From assembly GCF_037038585.1 (NCBI RefSeq), contig NC_092540.1, forward strand, positions 10,404,501 to 10,468,500: a DNA stretch of 64,000 nt, in the 5' to 3' direction. Origin of the DNA: Patagioenas fasciata. Its lineage: Eukaryota; Chordata; Aves; Columbiformes; Columbidae. How positions within the stretch are numbered: position 1 is the first letter of the stretch; each line of letters opens with the position of its first letter. Below the pieces are notes generated by a model. That model had not been told where the DNA came from. It saw only the letters and a program-made list of their open reading frames with translations, and searched no databases. Both the position numbers and the translations under genes were made by a program. This document shows positions 49,301 through 60,575 of the stretch, piece by piece.

Positions 49301-50786
49301 TGAGCCCCAGTGACAAAGGGGGGTCCCCAGGATGTCACAATGGGCCGTGGGGACAATGAGGGGTCCTGGGACATCACAATGGGTCCTGGGGACAAGGGGG
49401 GGACCCCTGAATGTCACAATGGGCCCTGGGGACAATGTGGGGTCCTGGGATGTCACAATGGGCCCCAGTGCCAAAGGGGGTCCCCTGAATGTCACAATGG
49501 GCCCTGGGGACAAGGGGGGTGTCCCCTGAATGTCACAATGGGCCCTGGGGACAATGTGGGGTCCTGGGATGTCACAATGGGCCCCAGTGACAAAGGGGGT
49601 CCCCTGAATGTCACAATGGGCTCTAGGGACAATGGGGGGTCCTGGGAAGTCACAATGGGCCCTGGGGACAAGGGGGGTGTCCCCTGAATGTCACAATGGG
49701 CCCTGAAGAGAAAGGGGGTCCCCAGGATGTCAAAATGGGCCTTGGGGACAAAGTGGGGTTCTTGGATATCACAATGTGACACAGTGCAAAAGGGGTCCCT
49801 ATGGTGCCACAATGAGCCCTGGGGACAAAGGGAGGTCCCTAGGATGTCACAATGGGCCCTTGGGACAATGGGGTTCCTGGGATGTCACAACGGGTCCCCA
49901 GTGACAAAGGGGGTCCCCAGGATGTCTCAATGGGCCCTGAGGACAATGGGAGGTCCCCATGGTGTCACAAAGGGTCCCCAGTGACAAGGGATGTCCCCAC
50001 GGTGCCAGGATGGGTCCTGCGGACAAGGAGGTCCCCAGGATGTCACCATGGGCCCTGTGGACAAAGGGGGTCCCCAGGATGTCACAATGGGCCCTGGGGA
50101 CAAAGAGGCTCCCCAGGTTGTCACAATGGGACCTGGGGACAAGGGGGTCCCCAGGAACTCACAATGGGCTCTGGGGACAATGGAGGTTCCCCAGGATGTT
50201 CACAATAGGCCCTGAGGACAAGGGGTGGTCCCCATGGTGTCACAATGGGTCCTCAGTGACAAGGGGGTCCCCAAGGTGTCACAATGGGCCCTGGGAACAA
50301 CGGGGAGTCCTGGGACGTAACAATAGGCCCTAGGGACAAAGGGGGTCCCCACGGTGTTACAATGGTCCCGGGTGACAAAGGGGGATGCCCAGGATGTCAC
50401 AATGGGCCCTGAGGCAAGGAGGGGTCTCCATGGTGTCACAATGGGTCCCCAGTGACAAGGAGGGTCCCCATGGTGTCACGATGGGTCCTGGGGACAAGGG
50501 GGTCCCCAGGATGTAAGAATGAACCCTGGGGACAATGGGGGGTCCTGGGACGTCACAATGGGTCCTGGGGACAAAGGGTGTCTCCAGGATGTCACAATGG
50601 GCTCTGGGGACAATGCAGGGTACTGGGACGTCACAATGGGTCCTTAGGACAAAGAGGGGTCCCCAGGATGTCACAATGGGCCCTGGGGACAATGTGGGGT
50701 CCTGTGATGTCACAATGGGCCCCAGTGACAAAGGGGGTGCCCTGAATGTCACAATGGGCCCTGGGGACAATGGGGGGGGTCTTGGG

Positions 50787-51258
50787 ACGTCACAATGGGC
50801 CCTGGGGACAAGAGGGGGTCCCCAGGATGTCACAATGGGCCCTGGGGACAAAGAGGTGTCCCCTGAATGTCACAATGGGCCCTGGGGACAAGGGGGTGCA
50901 GAGGATGTCACAATAGGCCCTGGGGACAATGGGGGGTCCTGGGACGTCACAATGGGCCCTGGGGACAAGGAGGGATCCCCAGTATGTCACAATGGGCCCT
51001 GGGGACAATGGGGGGTCCTGGGACGTCACAATGGGCCCTGGGGACAAGAGGGGGTCCCCAGGATGTCACAATGGGCCCTGGGGACAAAGAGGTGTCCCCT
51101 GAATGTCACAATGGGCCCTGGGGACAAGGGGGTGCAGAGGATGTCACAATAGGCCCTGGGGACAATGGGGGGTCCTGGGACGTCACAATGGGCCCTGGGG
51201 ACAAGGAGGGATCCCCAGGATGTCACAATGGACCATCGGGACAATGGGGGGTCCCGGG
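50787..51258 (-). repeat. 236-bp local duplication (six A units)
   Basis: A six-unit block with the rare variants AAAGAGGTGTCCCCTG and CACAATAGGCCC occurs at about 50787 and again 236 bp later. The copies look almost identical apart from CAGTATGTC against CAGGATGTC. Confidence 0.85.
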
Positions 51259-51829
51259 ACATCACAATGGGCCCGGGGAACAAAGGGGTTCCCCAGGATG
51301 TCACAATGGGCCCTGGGGACAAAGAGGGGCCCTACAACGTCACAATCAGCCCTGGCTACATGGGGGGATCCCCTGAAAGTCACAATGAGCCTTGGGAGCA
51401 GAGGGGGCTCCCCAGGACGTCACAATGGGCCCTGGGAACAATGGGGGTCCCCAGGATGTCACAATGGGACCTGGGGACAAGGGGGTCCCCAGGACTCACA
51501 GTGGGCTCTGGGGACAATGGAGGTTCCCCAGGATGTTCAAAATAGGCCCTGAGGACAAGGGGTGGTCCCCATGGTGTCACAACGGGTCCCCAGTGACAAG
51601 GGGGGTCCCCAAGTGTCACAATGGGCCCTGGGGACAATGGGGGGTCCCCTGAATGTCAAAATGGGCCCTGGGGACAAAGGGGAGGTCCCCATGGTGTCAC
51701 AATGGGCCCAAGTGACAAGGAGGGTCCCCACGGTGCCACGATGGGTCCTGGGGACAAGGGGGTCCCCCAGATGTCACAATGGGCCCTGGGGACAATGGGG
51801 TTGCCCAGGATGTCACAATGGACCCTGGG

Positions 51830-54800
51830 GACAAAGGGGGATCCCCAGGATGTCACAATGGGCCCTGGGGACCAGGGGGGTCCTGCGATGTCACAATGGG
51901 CCCTGGGGAGAAAGGGGGTCCCCTGGATGTCACAATGGGCTCTGGGGACAAGGAGGGTCCCCAGGATGTCACAATGACTCCTGCGGACAAGGCGGGTGTC
52001 GATGGTTTCACAATGGGCCCTGGGAACAAGGTGGGGTCCCCATAGTGTCGCAATGGGTCCTGGGGACAAGTGGGGTCCCCAGGATGTCACAATGGGTCCT
52101 GGGGACAATGTGGGGTCCTGGGATGTCACAATGGGCCCCAGTGACAAAGGGGTTCCCCATGGTGCCACAATGGTCCCTGGGGACAAAGGGGGTCCCCAGG
52201 ATTTGACAATAGCACTGGGGACAAATGGGGGTCATGGGATGTCACAGTGGGCCCTGGGGACAAGGGAGGTCCCCATGGTGTCACAATAAGCCCTGGGGAC
52301 AAAGTGGGGTGTTGGGATGTCACTATGGGCCCCAGTGACAAAAGGGGGTCCCCATGGTGCCACAATGGGCCGTGGGGACAAGGGGGGGTACTGCAATGTC
52401 ACAATGGGCCCTGGGGAGAAAGGGGGTCCCCTGGATGTCACAATGGGCTCTGGGGACAAGGAGTGTCCCCAGGATGTCACAATGGGCCCTGGGGACAAAC
52501 GGGGGTGTCGACGGTGTCAAAATGGGTCCTGGGGACAAAGGGCGTCCCCAGGATGTCACGATATGCCCTGGGGACAAAGGGGGTCCCCACGGTATCAGAA
52601 TGGGCCCTGGGGACAAAGGGGGGTCCCCTGAATGTCACAATGGGCCCTGGGGACAATGGGGGTCCTGGGATGTCACAATGAGCCCTGCGGACAAGGGTGG
52701 TACCCACAGTGTCACAATGGGCCCTGGGCACAAGGGGTGGTCCCCATAGTGTCACAATGGGTCCTGGGGACAAGTGGGGTCCCCAGGATGTCACAATAGG
52801 TCCTGGGGACAATGTGGGGTCCTGGGATGTCACAATGGGCCCCAGTGACAAAGGGGGTCCCCTCAATGTCACAATGGGTCCTGGGAACAATGTGGGGTCC
52901 TGGGACGTCACAATGGGCCCTGGGGACAAGGAGGGATCCCCAGGATGTCACAATGGGCCCTGGGGACAATGGGGGGTCCTGGGACGTCACAATGGGCCCT
53001 GGGGACAAGGGGGGGTCCCCAGGATGTCACAATGGGCCCTGAGGACAAAGAGGGGTCCCCTGAATGTCACAATGGGCCCTGGGGACAAGGGCGTGCCGAG
53101 GATGTCACAATGGGCCCTGGGGACAATGGGGGGTCCTGGAATGTCACAATGGGCACTGGGGACTATGGGGGTCCCCAGGATGTCACAATGGGCCTTGGGG
53201 ACAATAGGAGGTTCTGGGATGTCACAATGGGCCCTGGGGACAATGGGGGGTGCCCAGGATGTGAAAATGAGTCCTGAGGACATGGGGGGGTCCCCATGGT
53301 GTCACAATGGGTCCCCAGTGACAAGGAGGGGTCCCCATGGTGTCACAATAGGCCCTGGGGACAATGGGGTCCCCTGAATGTCACAATGGGCCCCAGTGAC
53401 AAAGGGGGTCCCCAGGACGTCACAATGGGCCCTGGGGACAAGGAGGGATCCACAGGATGTCACAATGGGCCCTGGGGACAATGGGGGGTCCTGGGACGTC
53501 ACAATGGGCCCTGGGGACAAGAGGGGGTCCCCAGGATGTCACAATGGGCCCTGGGGACAAAGAGGGGTCCCCTCAATGTCACAATGGGCCCTGGGGACAA
53601 GGCGGTGCCGAGGATGTCACAATGGGCCCTGGGGACAAGGGGGGGTCCCCAGGATGTCACAATGGGCCCTGGGGACAAAGAGGGGTCTCTAAAGTGTCAC
53701 AATGGGCCCTGGGGACACAGAGGGGCCCTAGGACGTCACAATCAGCCCTGGGGACAAGGGGGGGGTCCCCTGAAAGTCACAATGAGCCCTGGGAACAGAG
53801 GGGGTCCCCAGGACGTCACAATGGGCCCTAGGAACAATGGGGGTCCCTTGAAGGTCACAATGGGCCCTGGGGACAATGGTGGGTGTCCTGAATGTCAAAA
53901 TGGGCCCTGGGGACAAAGGGGGGGTCCGCAGGATGTCACAATGGGCACTGGGGACAAAGGGGGAGTCCCCATGGTGTCACAATGGGCCCAAGTGACAAGG
54001 AGGGCACCCACGGTGCCACGATGGGTCCTGGGGACAAGGGGGTCCCCCAGATGTCGCAATGGGCCCTGGGGACATTGGGGTTGCCCAGGATGTCACAATG
54101 GGCCCTGGGGACAATGGTGGGTCCCCTGAATGTCAAAATGGGCCCTGGGGACAAAGGGGGGTAGCAGGATGTCACAATGGGCACTGGGGACAAAGGGGGA
54201 TCCCCAGGATGTCACAATGGGCCCTGGGGACCAGGGGGGTCCTGCGATGTCACAATGGGCCCTGGGGAGAAAGGGGGTCCCCTGGATGTCACAATGGGCT
54301 CTGGGGACAAGGAGGGTCCCCAGGATGTCACAATGACTCCTGCGGACAAGGCGGGTGTCGATGGTTTCACAATGGGCCCTGGGAACAAGGTGGGGTCCCC
54401 ATAGTGTCGCAATGGGTCCTGGGGACAAGTGGGGTCCCCAGGATGTCACAATGGGTCCTGGGGACAATGTGGGGTCCTGGGATGTCACAATGGGCCCCAG
54501 TGACAAAGGGGTTCCCCATGGTGCCACAATGGTCCCTGGGGACAAAGGGGGTCCCCAGGATTTGACAATAGCACTGGGGACAAATGGGGGTCATGGGATG
54601 TCACAGTGGGCCCTGGGGACAAGGGAGGTCCCCATGGTGTCACAATAAGCCCTGGGGACAAAGTGGGGTGTTGGGATGTCACTATGGGCCCCAGTGACAA
54701 AAGGGGGTCCCCATGGTGCCACAATGGGCCGTGGGGACAAGGGGGGGTACTGCAATGTCACAATGGGCCCTGGGGAGAAAGGGGGTCCCCTGGATGTCAC

Positions 54801-56547
54801 AATGGGCTCTGGGGACAAGGAGTGTCCCCAGGATGTCACAATGGGCCCTGGGGACAAACGGGGGTGTCGACGGTGTCAAAATGGGTCCTGGGGACAAAGG
54901 GCGTCCCCAGGATGTCACGATATGCCCTGGGGACAAAGGGGGTCCCCACGGTATCAGAATGGGCCCTGGGGACAAAGGGGGGTCCCCTGAATGTCACAAT
55001 GGGCCCTGGGGACAATGGGGGTCCTGGGATGTCACAATGAGCCCTGCGGACAAGGGTGGTACCCACAGTGTCACAATGGGCCCTGGGCACAAGGGGTGGT
55101 CCCCATAGTGTCACAATGGGTCCTGGGGACAAGTGGGGTCCCCAGGATGTCACAATAGGTCCTGGGGACAATGTGGGGTCCTGGGATGTCACAATGGGCC
55201 CCAGTGACAAAGGGGGTCCCCTCAATGTCACAATGGGTCCTGGGAACAATGTGGGGTCCTGGGACGTCACAATGGGCCCTGGGGACAAGGAGGGATCCCC
55301 AGGATGTCACAATGGGCCCTGGGGACAATGGGGGGTCCTGGGACGTCACAATGGGCCCTGGGGACAAGGGGGGGTCCCCAGGATGTCACAATGGGCCCTG
55401 AGGACAAAGAGGGGTCCCCTGAATGTCACAATGGGCCCTGGGGACAAGGGCGTGCCGAGGATGTCACAATGGGCCCTGGGGACAATGGGGGGTCCTGGAA
55501 TGTCACAATGGGCACTGGGGACTATGGGGGTCCCCAGGATGTCACAATGGGCCTTGGGGACAATAGGAGGTTCTGGGATGTCACAATGGGCCCTGGGGAC
55601 AATGGGGGGTGCCCAGGATGTGAAAATGAGTCCTGAGGACATGGGGGGGTCCCCATGGTGTCACAATGGGTCCCCAGTGACAAGGAGGGGTCCCCATGGT
55701 GTCACAATAGGCCCTGGGGACAATGGGGTCCCCTGAATGTCACAATGGGCCCCAGTGACAAAGGGGGTCCCCAGGACGTCACAATGGGCCCTGGGGACAA
55801 GGAGGGATCCACAGGATGTCACAATGGGCCCTGGGGACAATGGGGGGTCCTGGGACGTCACAATGGGCCCTGGGGACAAGAGGGGGTCCCCAGGATGTCA
55901 CAATGGGCCCTGGGGACAAAGAGGGGTCCCCTCAATGTCACAATGGGCCCTGGGGACAAGGCGGTGCCGAGGATGTCACAATGGGCCCTGGGGACAAGGG
56001 GGGGTCCCCAGGATGTCACAATGGGCCCTGGGGACAAAGAGGGGTCTCTAAAGTGTCACAATGGGCCCTGGGGACACAGAGGGGCCCTAGGACGTCACAA
56101 TCAGCCCTGGGGACAAGGGGGGGGTCCCCTGAAAGTCACAATGAGCCCTGGGAACAGAGGGGGTCCCCAGGACGTCACAATGGGCCCTAGGAACAATGGG
56201 GGTCCCTTGAAGGTCACAATGGGCCCTGGGGACAATGGTGGGTGTCCTGAATGTCAAAATGGGCCCTGGGGACAAAGGGGGGGTCCGCAGGATGTCACAA
56301 TGGGCACTGGGGACAAAGGGGGAGTCCCCATGGTGTCACAATGGGCCCAAGTGACAAGGAGGGCACCCACGGTGCCACGATGGGTCCTGGGGACAAGGGG
56401 GTCCCCCAGATGTCGCAATGGGCCCTGGGGACATTGGGGTTGCCCAGGATGTCACAATGGGCCCTGGGGACAATGGTGGGTCCCCTGAATGTCAAAATGG
56501 GCCCTGGGGACAAAGGGGGGTAGCAGGATGTCACAATGGGCACTGGG
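51830..56547 (-). repeat. Two apparently identical 2359-bp blocks in A
   Basis: 51830-54188 and 54189-56547 carry the same series of about 60 units. All translated stretches that I compared between the copies are identical, including a 277-codon one, so the blocks show no visible difference. They end at the same junction, AATGGGCACTGGGGACAA. This is either a very recent tandem duplication or an assembly duplication. Confidence 0.9.
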
Positions 56548-57530
56548 GACAATGGGAGTCCCCAAGGTGTCAGAACGAGCCCTGGGGACAAAGTGGAATC
56601 CTGGGATGTCACAATGGCCCCCAGTGACAAAGGGGTTCCCCATGGTGCCACAATGGGCCCTGGGCACAAAGGGGGTCCCCAGGATTTCACAATAGCACTG
56701 GGGACAAAGGGGGGTCACGGGATGTCACAATGGGCCCTGGGGACAAGGGAGGTCCCCATGGTGTCACAATAAGCCCTGGGGACAAAGTGGGGTCCTGGGA
56801 TGTCACAATGGGCCCCAGTGACAAAGGGGGTGCCCTGAATGTCACAATGGGTCCTGAAGACAATGGGGGGTCCTGGGACGTCACAATGGGCCCTGGGGAC
56901 AAGGAGGGATCCCCAGGATGTCACAATGGGCCCTGGGGACAAGGTGGGGTCCCCAGGATGTCACAATGTGCCCTGGGTACAAAGAGGCGTCCCCTGAATG
57001 TCGCAATGGGCCCTGGGGACAAGGGGGGGTCCTGGGACGTCACAATGGGCCCCAGTGACAAGGGGGGGTCCCCAGGATGTCACAATGTGCCCTGGGGACA
57101 AAGAGGCGTCCCCGGAATGTCACAATGGGCCCTGGGGACAAGGGGGTGCCCTGAATGTCACAATGGGCCCTGGGGACAGTGGGGGGTCCTAAGACGTCAC
57201 AATGGGCCCTGGGGACAAGGAGGGATCCTGGGACGTCATAATAGGCCCCAGTGACAAGGGGGGGTCCCCAGGATGTCACAATGGGCCCTGGGGACAAAGA
57301 GGGGTCCCCAGGATGTCAAAATGGGCCCTGGGGACAATGGGGGGTCCTAAGACGTCACAATGAACCCTGGGGACAACGGGGGGTCCTGGGACATCACAAT
57401 GGGCCCCAGTGACAAGGGGGGGTCCCCAGGATGTCACAATGGGCCCTGGGGACAAAGAGGAGTCCCCTGAATGTCACAATGGGCCCTGGGGACAATAGGA
57501 GGTTCTGGGATGTCACAATGGGCCCTTGGG

Positions 57531-58365
57531 GTTTAGAAGTCAGGTCTAAGAGTGCAGCGTTTGGGATGCAGGGGCTTGGGGGGAAATTTAAGGTTGCAGA
57601 GTGTGGGGTTCACAGGACTGGGGCACAGGATTTGGGGGTGCGGGGTTTCAGGGTTCAGGATTTGGAGGTGTGGAGTTTTGGGGTGCAGGGGTTGGGAGTG
57701 CAGGGTGGTGGGGGTGAGAGATTTGGGTGCAGGATTTGGGGGTGCAGAGTCTTGGGAGGCAAGGATCCGGGTCTTCAGGATTTGGGGGTTCAGTGTTTAG
57801 GGCAGCACAATCTTGGGGTGCAGGGGTTTGCAGTGAAAGGTTTGGTAGGCAGGATTTGGGGTGCAGGATTCTGGGGTGCTGGGTTTGGGGTACAGGATTT
57901 GGTGTTGCAGGGATGGGGTTGAAGGGCTTGGGTTTCCAGGCCTTTGAGGTGCAGGATTTGGAGGTGCAGGGTTTGGGAGGGAATTCTTTGGGGTGCAGGG
58001 TTTGGGGGCAGGTTTAGGGGTGGAGGGTATAGGACGGAAAGATTTGGGAATGCAGGGTTTGGGGTGCAGGTTTCGGGGTTCAGGAAGGTAGGGAGGGCAG
58101 GATTAGGGGGTGCAAGGTTTCAGTTGTAGGGTTTAGGGGTGCAGAGTTTGGTAGGGCCGAATTTGGGGGTGCAGGATCTGGGGTGCAGGGTTTGGGAAGA
58201 CAGGATCGGGGGTGGAGGATTTGGGGATGCAGGATTGAGGGGCAGGGTTTTGGTGCAGGGCTTGGGGTCAGGATCTGGGGTGCAGGTTTGGGAAGAGTAT
58301 TTTGGGGTGCAGGATTTTGGGTGCCGTGTCTGCGGGGCAGGTTTGGGGTGATCACTGCTGATCCG
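57531..58365 (+). repeat. Satellite B, third block
   Basis: About 835 bp of G-rich satellite B in the same orientation as block 1. It matches 26084-26930 in variant order (GTTTAGAAGTCAGGTCT, GGGTGCCGTGTCTGCGGGG) but lacks some internal units. The same short non-repeat flank follows both blocks. Confidence 0.92.
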
Positions 58366-58411
58366 CACACACTCTCTCTCTCTTTCCCCATTGTCCCCAA
58401 TGCCCCCTTAC

Positions 58412-58503
58412 CTGTCTCACCTCCCTCTCCAGCTCCGCTCCCACCCCCCCAATCCCCCTCAGCGGGGCCAGCCCGGGGTGCAGCTCCTGCAACGGCTCCT
58501 CCT
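58412..58503 (-). CDS. Candidate coding exon 2 (92 nt) of unidentified gene
   Basis: On the minus strand this segment begins after AATGCAG and ends at GACAG/GTAAGG, a good splice donor. Joined to the upstream candidate exon (58633-58663) it keeps the frame: that exon ends one base into a codon and this one supplies the other two. The peptide continues EEEPLQELHPGLAPLRGIGG and ends ELEREVRQ, with no stop. The total would be 41 codons, ending in phase 0. The acceptor lacks a good pyrimidine tract, which weakens the call. The next exon would lie beyond satellite B. I do not recognise the protein. Confidence 0.33.
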
Positions 58504-58632
58504 CTGCATTCATTAACAATTAACACCCTCAGCAGCGCTAATTAACACCCCCCCCACCCCCCCATATCCCCGCTGCCCCCTAATTACCCCCTAATTCGCG
58601 CTAATCACCCCTAATTCCCCCTCATTACTCAC

Positions 58633-58663
58633 CCAGCAGCCCCTCGATGTCCGCAGCCGCCAT
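58633..58663 (-). CDS. Candidate first coding exon of unidentified gene
   Basis: On the minus strand, GGGCAAGATGGCGGCTGCGG holds an ATG with purine at -3 and G at +4. It then reads MAADIEGLL, and a splice donor TGG/GTGAGTAATG follows after 31 coding bases. The start codon sits inside CAAGATGGCGGC, the YY1 motif that often overlaps translation starts of housekeeping genes. A GC-rich upstream region with E2F-type elements supports a real promoter and first exon. The product is not identified; the coding run is too short for family assignment. Confidence 0.5.
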
Positions 58664-58665
58664 CT
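58651..58665 (-). promoter_or_regulatory. YY1-type element over start codon
   Basis: AAGATGGCGGC on the minus strand fits the YY1 consensus (AAnATGGCGGC). YY1 sites of this form commonly lie just downstream of the transcription start and cover the initiator ATG. Confidence 0.55.
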
Positions 58666-58794
58666 TGCCCCGCCGGGAGGGCCACAAACCACCTCAAAAT
58701 TGACCCAAAATAGCGCTTTTTCAACCCAAAACCCTCCCGCTGAGGCTCCCCGAGCTGTGTCCCCAAAGCCCCCGCTGTTGTCACCTCGGGAAAA

Positions 58795-58860
58795 GCGCGA
58801 AAAAAGCGGCCCCGGAGGTCCCCGCGCTTCGTTTCGCGCTCTGAGGGAAAGCGCGGGAAA
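58795..58860 (-). promoter_or_regulatory. Cluster of three E2F-type sites
   Basis: GCGCGAAA (58795-58802), TTTCGCGC (58832-58839) and GCGGGAAA (58853-58860) each fit the E2F consensus TTTSSCGC in one orientation. They lie 130-200 bp upstream of the candidate ATG at 58663. This suggests a cell-cycle-regulated promoter; binding is inferred. Confidence 0.45.
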
Positions 58861-58867
58861 ACGAGCG

Positions 58868-59335
58868 GAGACGGAAAGAGCCGAGCGGAGCCGAATGGGC
58901 CCGAGCGGAGCCGAATGGGCCCGAGCGGAGCCGAACGGCGCCCGAGCGGAGCCGAATGGGCCCGAGCGGAGCCGAGCGGGCCCGAGCGGAGCCGAGCGGC
59001 GCCCGAGCGGAGCCGAATGGGCCCGAGCGGAGCCGAACGGCACCCGAGCGGAGCCGAACGGCGCCCGAGTCCCGGCCGGGGCCGAACGCACCCGAAGGGA
59101 CCCGAAGTCTTCCCGAAGGGGTCCGAGTGGAGCCGAACGCACCCGAAGGGACCCGAACCCACCCGAGTGGACCCGAACCCACCCGAAGGGGCCCGAACCC
59201 ACCCGAGTGGACCCGAACCCACCCGAAGGGGCCCGAACCCACCCGAAGGAGCCCGAACCCACCCGAGTGGACCCGCACCCACCCGAAGGGGCCCGAAGTC
59301 TCCCCGAAGGGACCCGAACCCACCCGAAAGTGCCC
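58868..59335. repeat. GC-rich tandem repeats of CCGAGCGGAGCCGAA and CCCGAACCCACCCGA types
   Basis: Two related arrays are fused. Up to about 59070 the unit is about 20 bp, GCCGAATGGGCCCGAGCGGA with variants. After that it is ACCCGAACCCACCCGA(G/A)(T/G)GG, about 22 bp. Long open frames on both strands (for example 58591-59790 minus) follow from the stop-free composition and are not called. Confidence 0.9.
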
Positions 59336-59384
59336 CAAAAGGCGCCAAACTCCCAAATCCCCCCCTTTTTACCCCAAAACCCGT

Positions 59385-59582
59385 GTTCCGCTCCCCCCCC
59401 GGCCCCTCCTCTTCCTCCCCCCCCCCCCCCACTTTCTCCCCCTTTTCCCGCCTCACGATAGTTTTCCGCCGCGGCGGCGGCTGCGAGCGAGGCCACGCCC
59501 CCTTCCTCAGGCGGCGGCCAATGGGAAGGGGGGGGTGCGTGGCCACGCCCACTGTGCGTGGCGTGCGCGGGGGCGGCTCCGA
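59385..59582. promoter_or_regulatory. Second CpG-rich promoter-like segment
   Basis: After C-rich runs at 59393-59430, this stretch holds a (GCG)n-like segment (CCGCCGCGGCGGCGGC, 59467-59482), two GCCACGCCC boxes (about 59491 and 59541) and a CCAAT box in GGCGGCCAATGGG (about 59513-59525). There is no TATA box. It may be the distal promoter of the minus-strand gene or a divergent promoter. The target is unknown. Confidence 0.4.
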
Positions 59583-59584
59583 GA

Positions 59585-59795
59585 GGAGCCGAAGATACAC
59601 GAAGGGAGCCGAAGGGACCCGAGGGGACCCGAACGCACCCGAAGGGACCCGAACGCACCCGAAGGGACCCGAGTGGGACCCGAACGCACCCGAAGGGACC
59701 CGAGGGGACCCGAACACACCCGAAGGGACCCGAAGGGACCCGAGTGGGGCCCGAACTCACCCGAAGGGACCCGAGGGGACCCGAACGCACTTAGG
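59585..59795 (+). repeat. GGGACCCGAACGCACCCGAA tandem repeat
   Basis: A roughly 10-20 bp GGGACCCGA unit alternates with ACGCACCCGAA. It is related to the array at 59070-59335 and separated from it by the promoter-like segment. Confidence 0.88.
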
Positions 59796-59875
59796 GGGCT
59801 CCATGAGTCACTTATGGGTCACTATGGGGCACTCCTGGGTCCCTAAGGGGGAAATTATGGGGGTCTATGGGGAGT

Positions 59876-60035
59876 TCAGGAGGGACCCAGGAGTACCCCA
59901 AGGGACCCAGGAGTACCCCAAAGGACCCAGGAGTTCAGGAGGGACCCAGGAGTGCCCCAAAGGACCCAGGAGTTCAGGAGGGACCCAGGAGTGCCCCAAA
60001 GGACCCAGGAGTGCCCCAAAGGACCCAGGAGTACC
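59876..60035 (+). repeat. GGGACCCAGGAGTACCCCAA tandem repeat
   Basis: About seven units of 20-30 bp, AAGGGACCCAGGAGT(A/G)CCCC, some with an inserted TCAGGA. The sequence between this and the next array (60036-60090) is T-rich and unremarkable. Confidence 0.88.
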
Positions 60036-60093
60036 CAAATGTGTTGTGTTTTGTTTTTTCTCTCTTGTTTATGTCCTCTTTTACCTGAAATGG

Positions 60094-60559
60094 GACAATG
60101 GGGGCAATGGGGGGCAATGGGAGTCAATGGGGGCAATGGGGATCAATGGGGGGCAATGGGGGCAATGGGGATCAATGGGGGGCAATGGGGATCAATGAGG
60201 ATCAATGGGGGGCAATGGGGGGCAATGGGGATCAATGCGTCAACGGGGTCAATGGGGGTCAATGGGAGTCAATGGGTCAATGGGGTCAATGGGGTCAATG
60301 GGGTCAATGGGTCAATGGGTCAATGGGGGTCAATGGGGGTCAATGGGAGTCAATGGGGTCAATGGGTCAATGGGATCAATGGGGGTCAATGGGGTCAATG
60401 GGGATCAATGGGGTCAATGGGGGTCAATGGGAGTCAGCGGGGTCAATGGGGTCAATGGGATCAATGGGGCAATGGGGTCAATGGGTCAATGGGGATCAAT
60501 GGGTCAATGGGAGTCAATGGGGTCAATGGGGGTCAATGGGGTCAATGGGGATCAATGGG
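60094..60559 (+). repeat. GGGGTCAATG / GGGGATCAATG short tandem repeat
   Basis: About 465 bp of 9-12 bp units built on CAATGGG, with GGTCAATGGG, GGATCAATGGG and GGGGCAATGGG forms. It runs straight into the 3' tail of the CR1 element. Confidence 0.92.
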
Positions 60560-60575
60560 TCACAGTATCACAGTA

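Larger units (their letters stand above)
39424..57530 (-). repeat. Minisatellite A, third block (18.1 kb)
   Basis: This is the longest A block, about 460 units, in the same orientation as block 2. It starts directly at the LTR end and stops at about 57530, where GGGCCCTTGGGG passes into satellite B (TTTAGAAGTCAGG). It contains several layers of internal duplication: about 2.07 kb, 2359 bp, a 353-bp spaced repeat near 46978 and 47331, and 236 bp near 50787-51258. No other gene or transposon was seen inside it. Confidence 0.95.

Noticed and set aside
58412..58663. Naming the minus-strand gene
   Set aside because: The MAADIEGLL start and the 41-residue joined peptide did not bring a protein to mind with enough certainty; a name would be a guess.
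58591..59790. 399-codon G/S/R/P-rich minus-strand frame
   Set aside because: It is produced by the CCGAGCGGAG and CCCGAACCCA tandem arrays, with alternative frames equally open.
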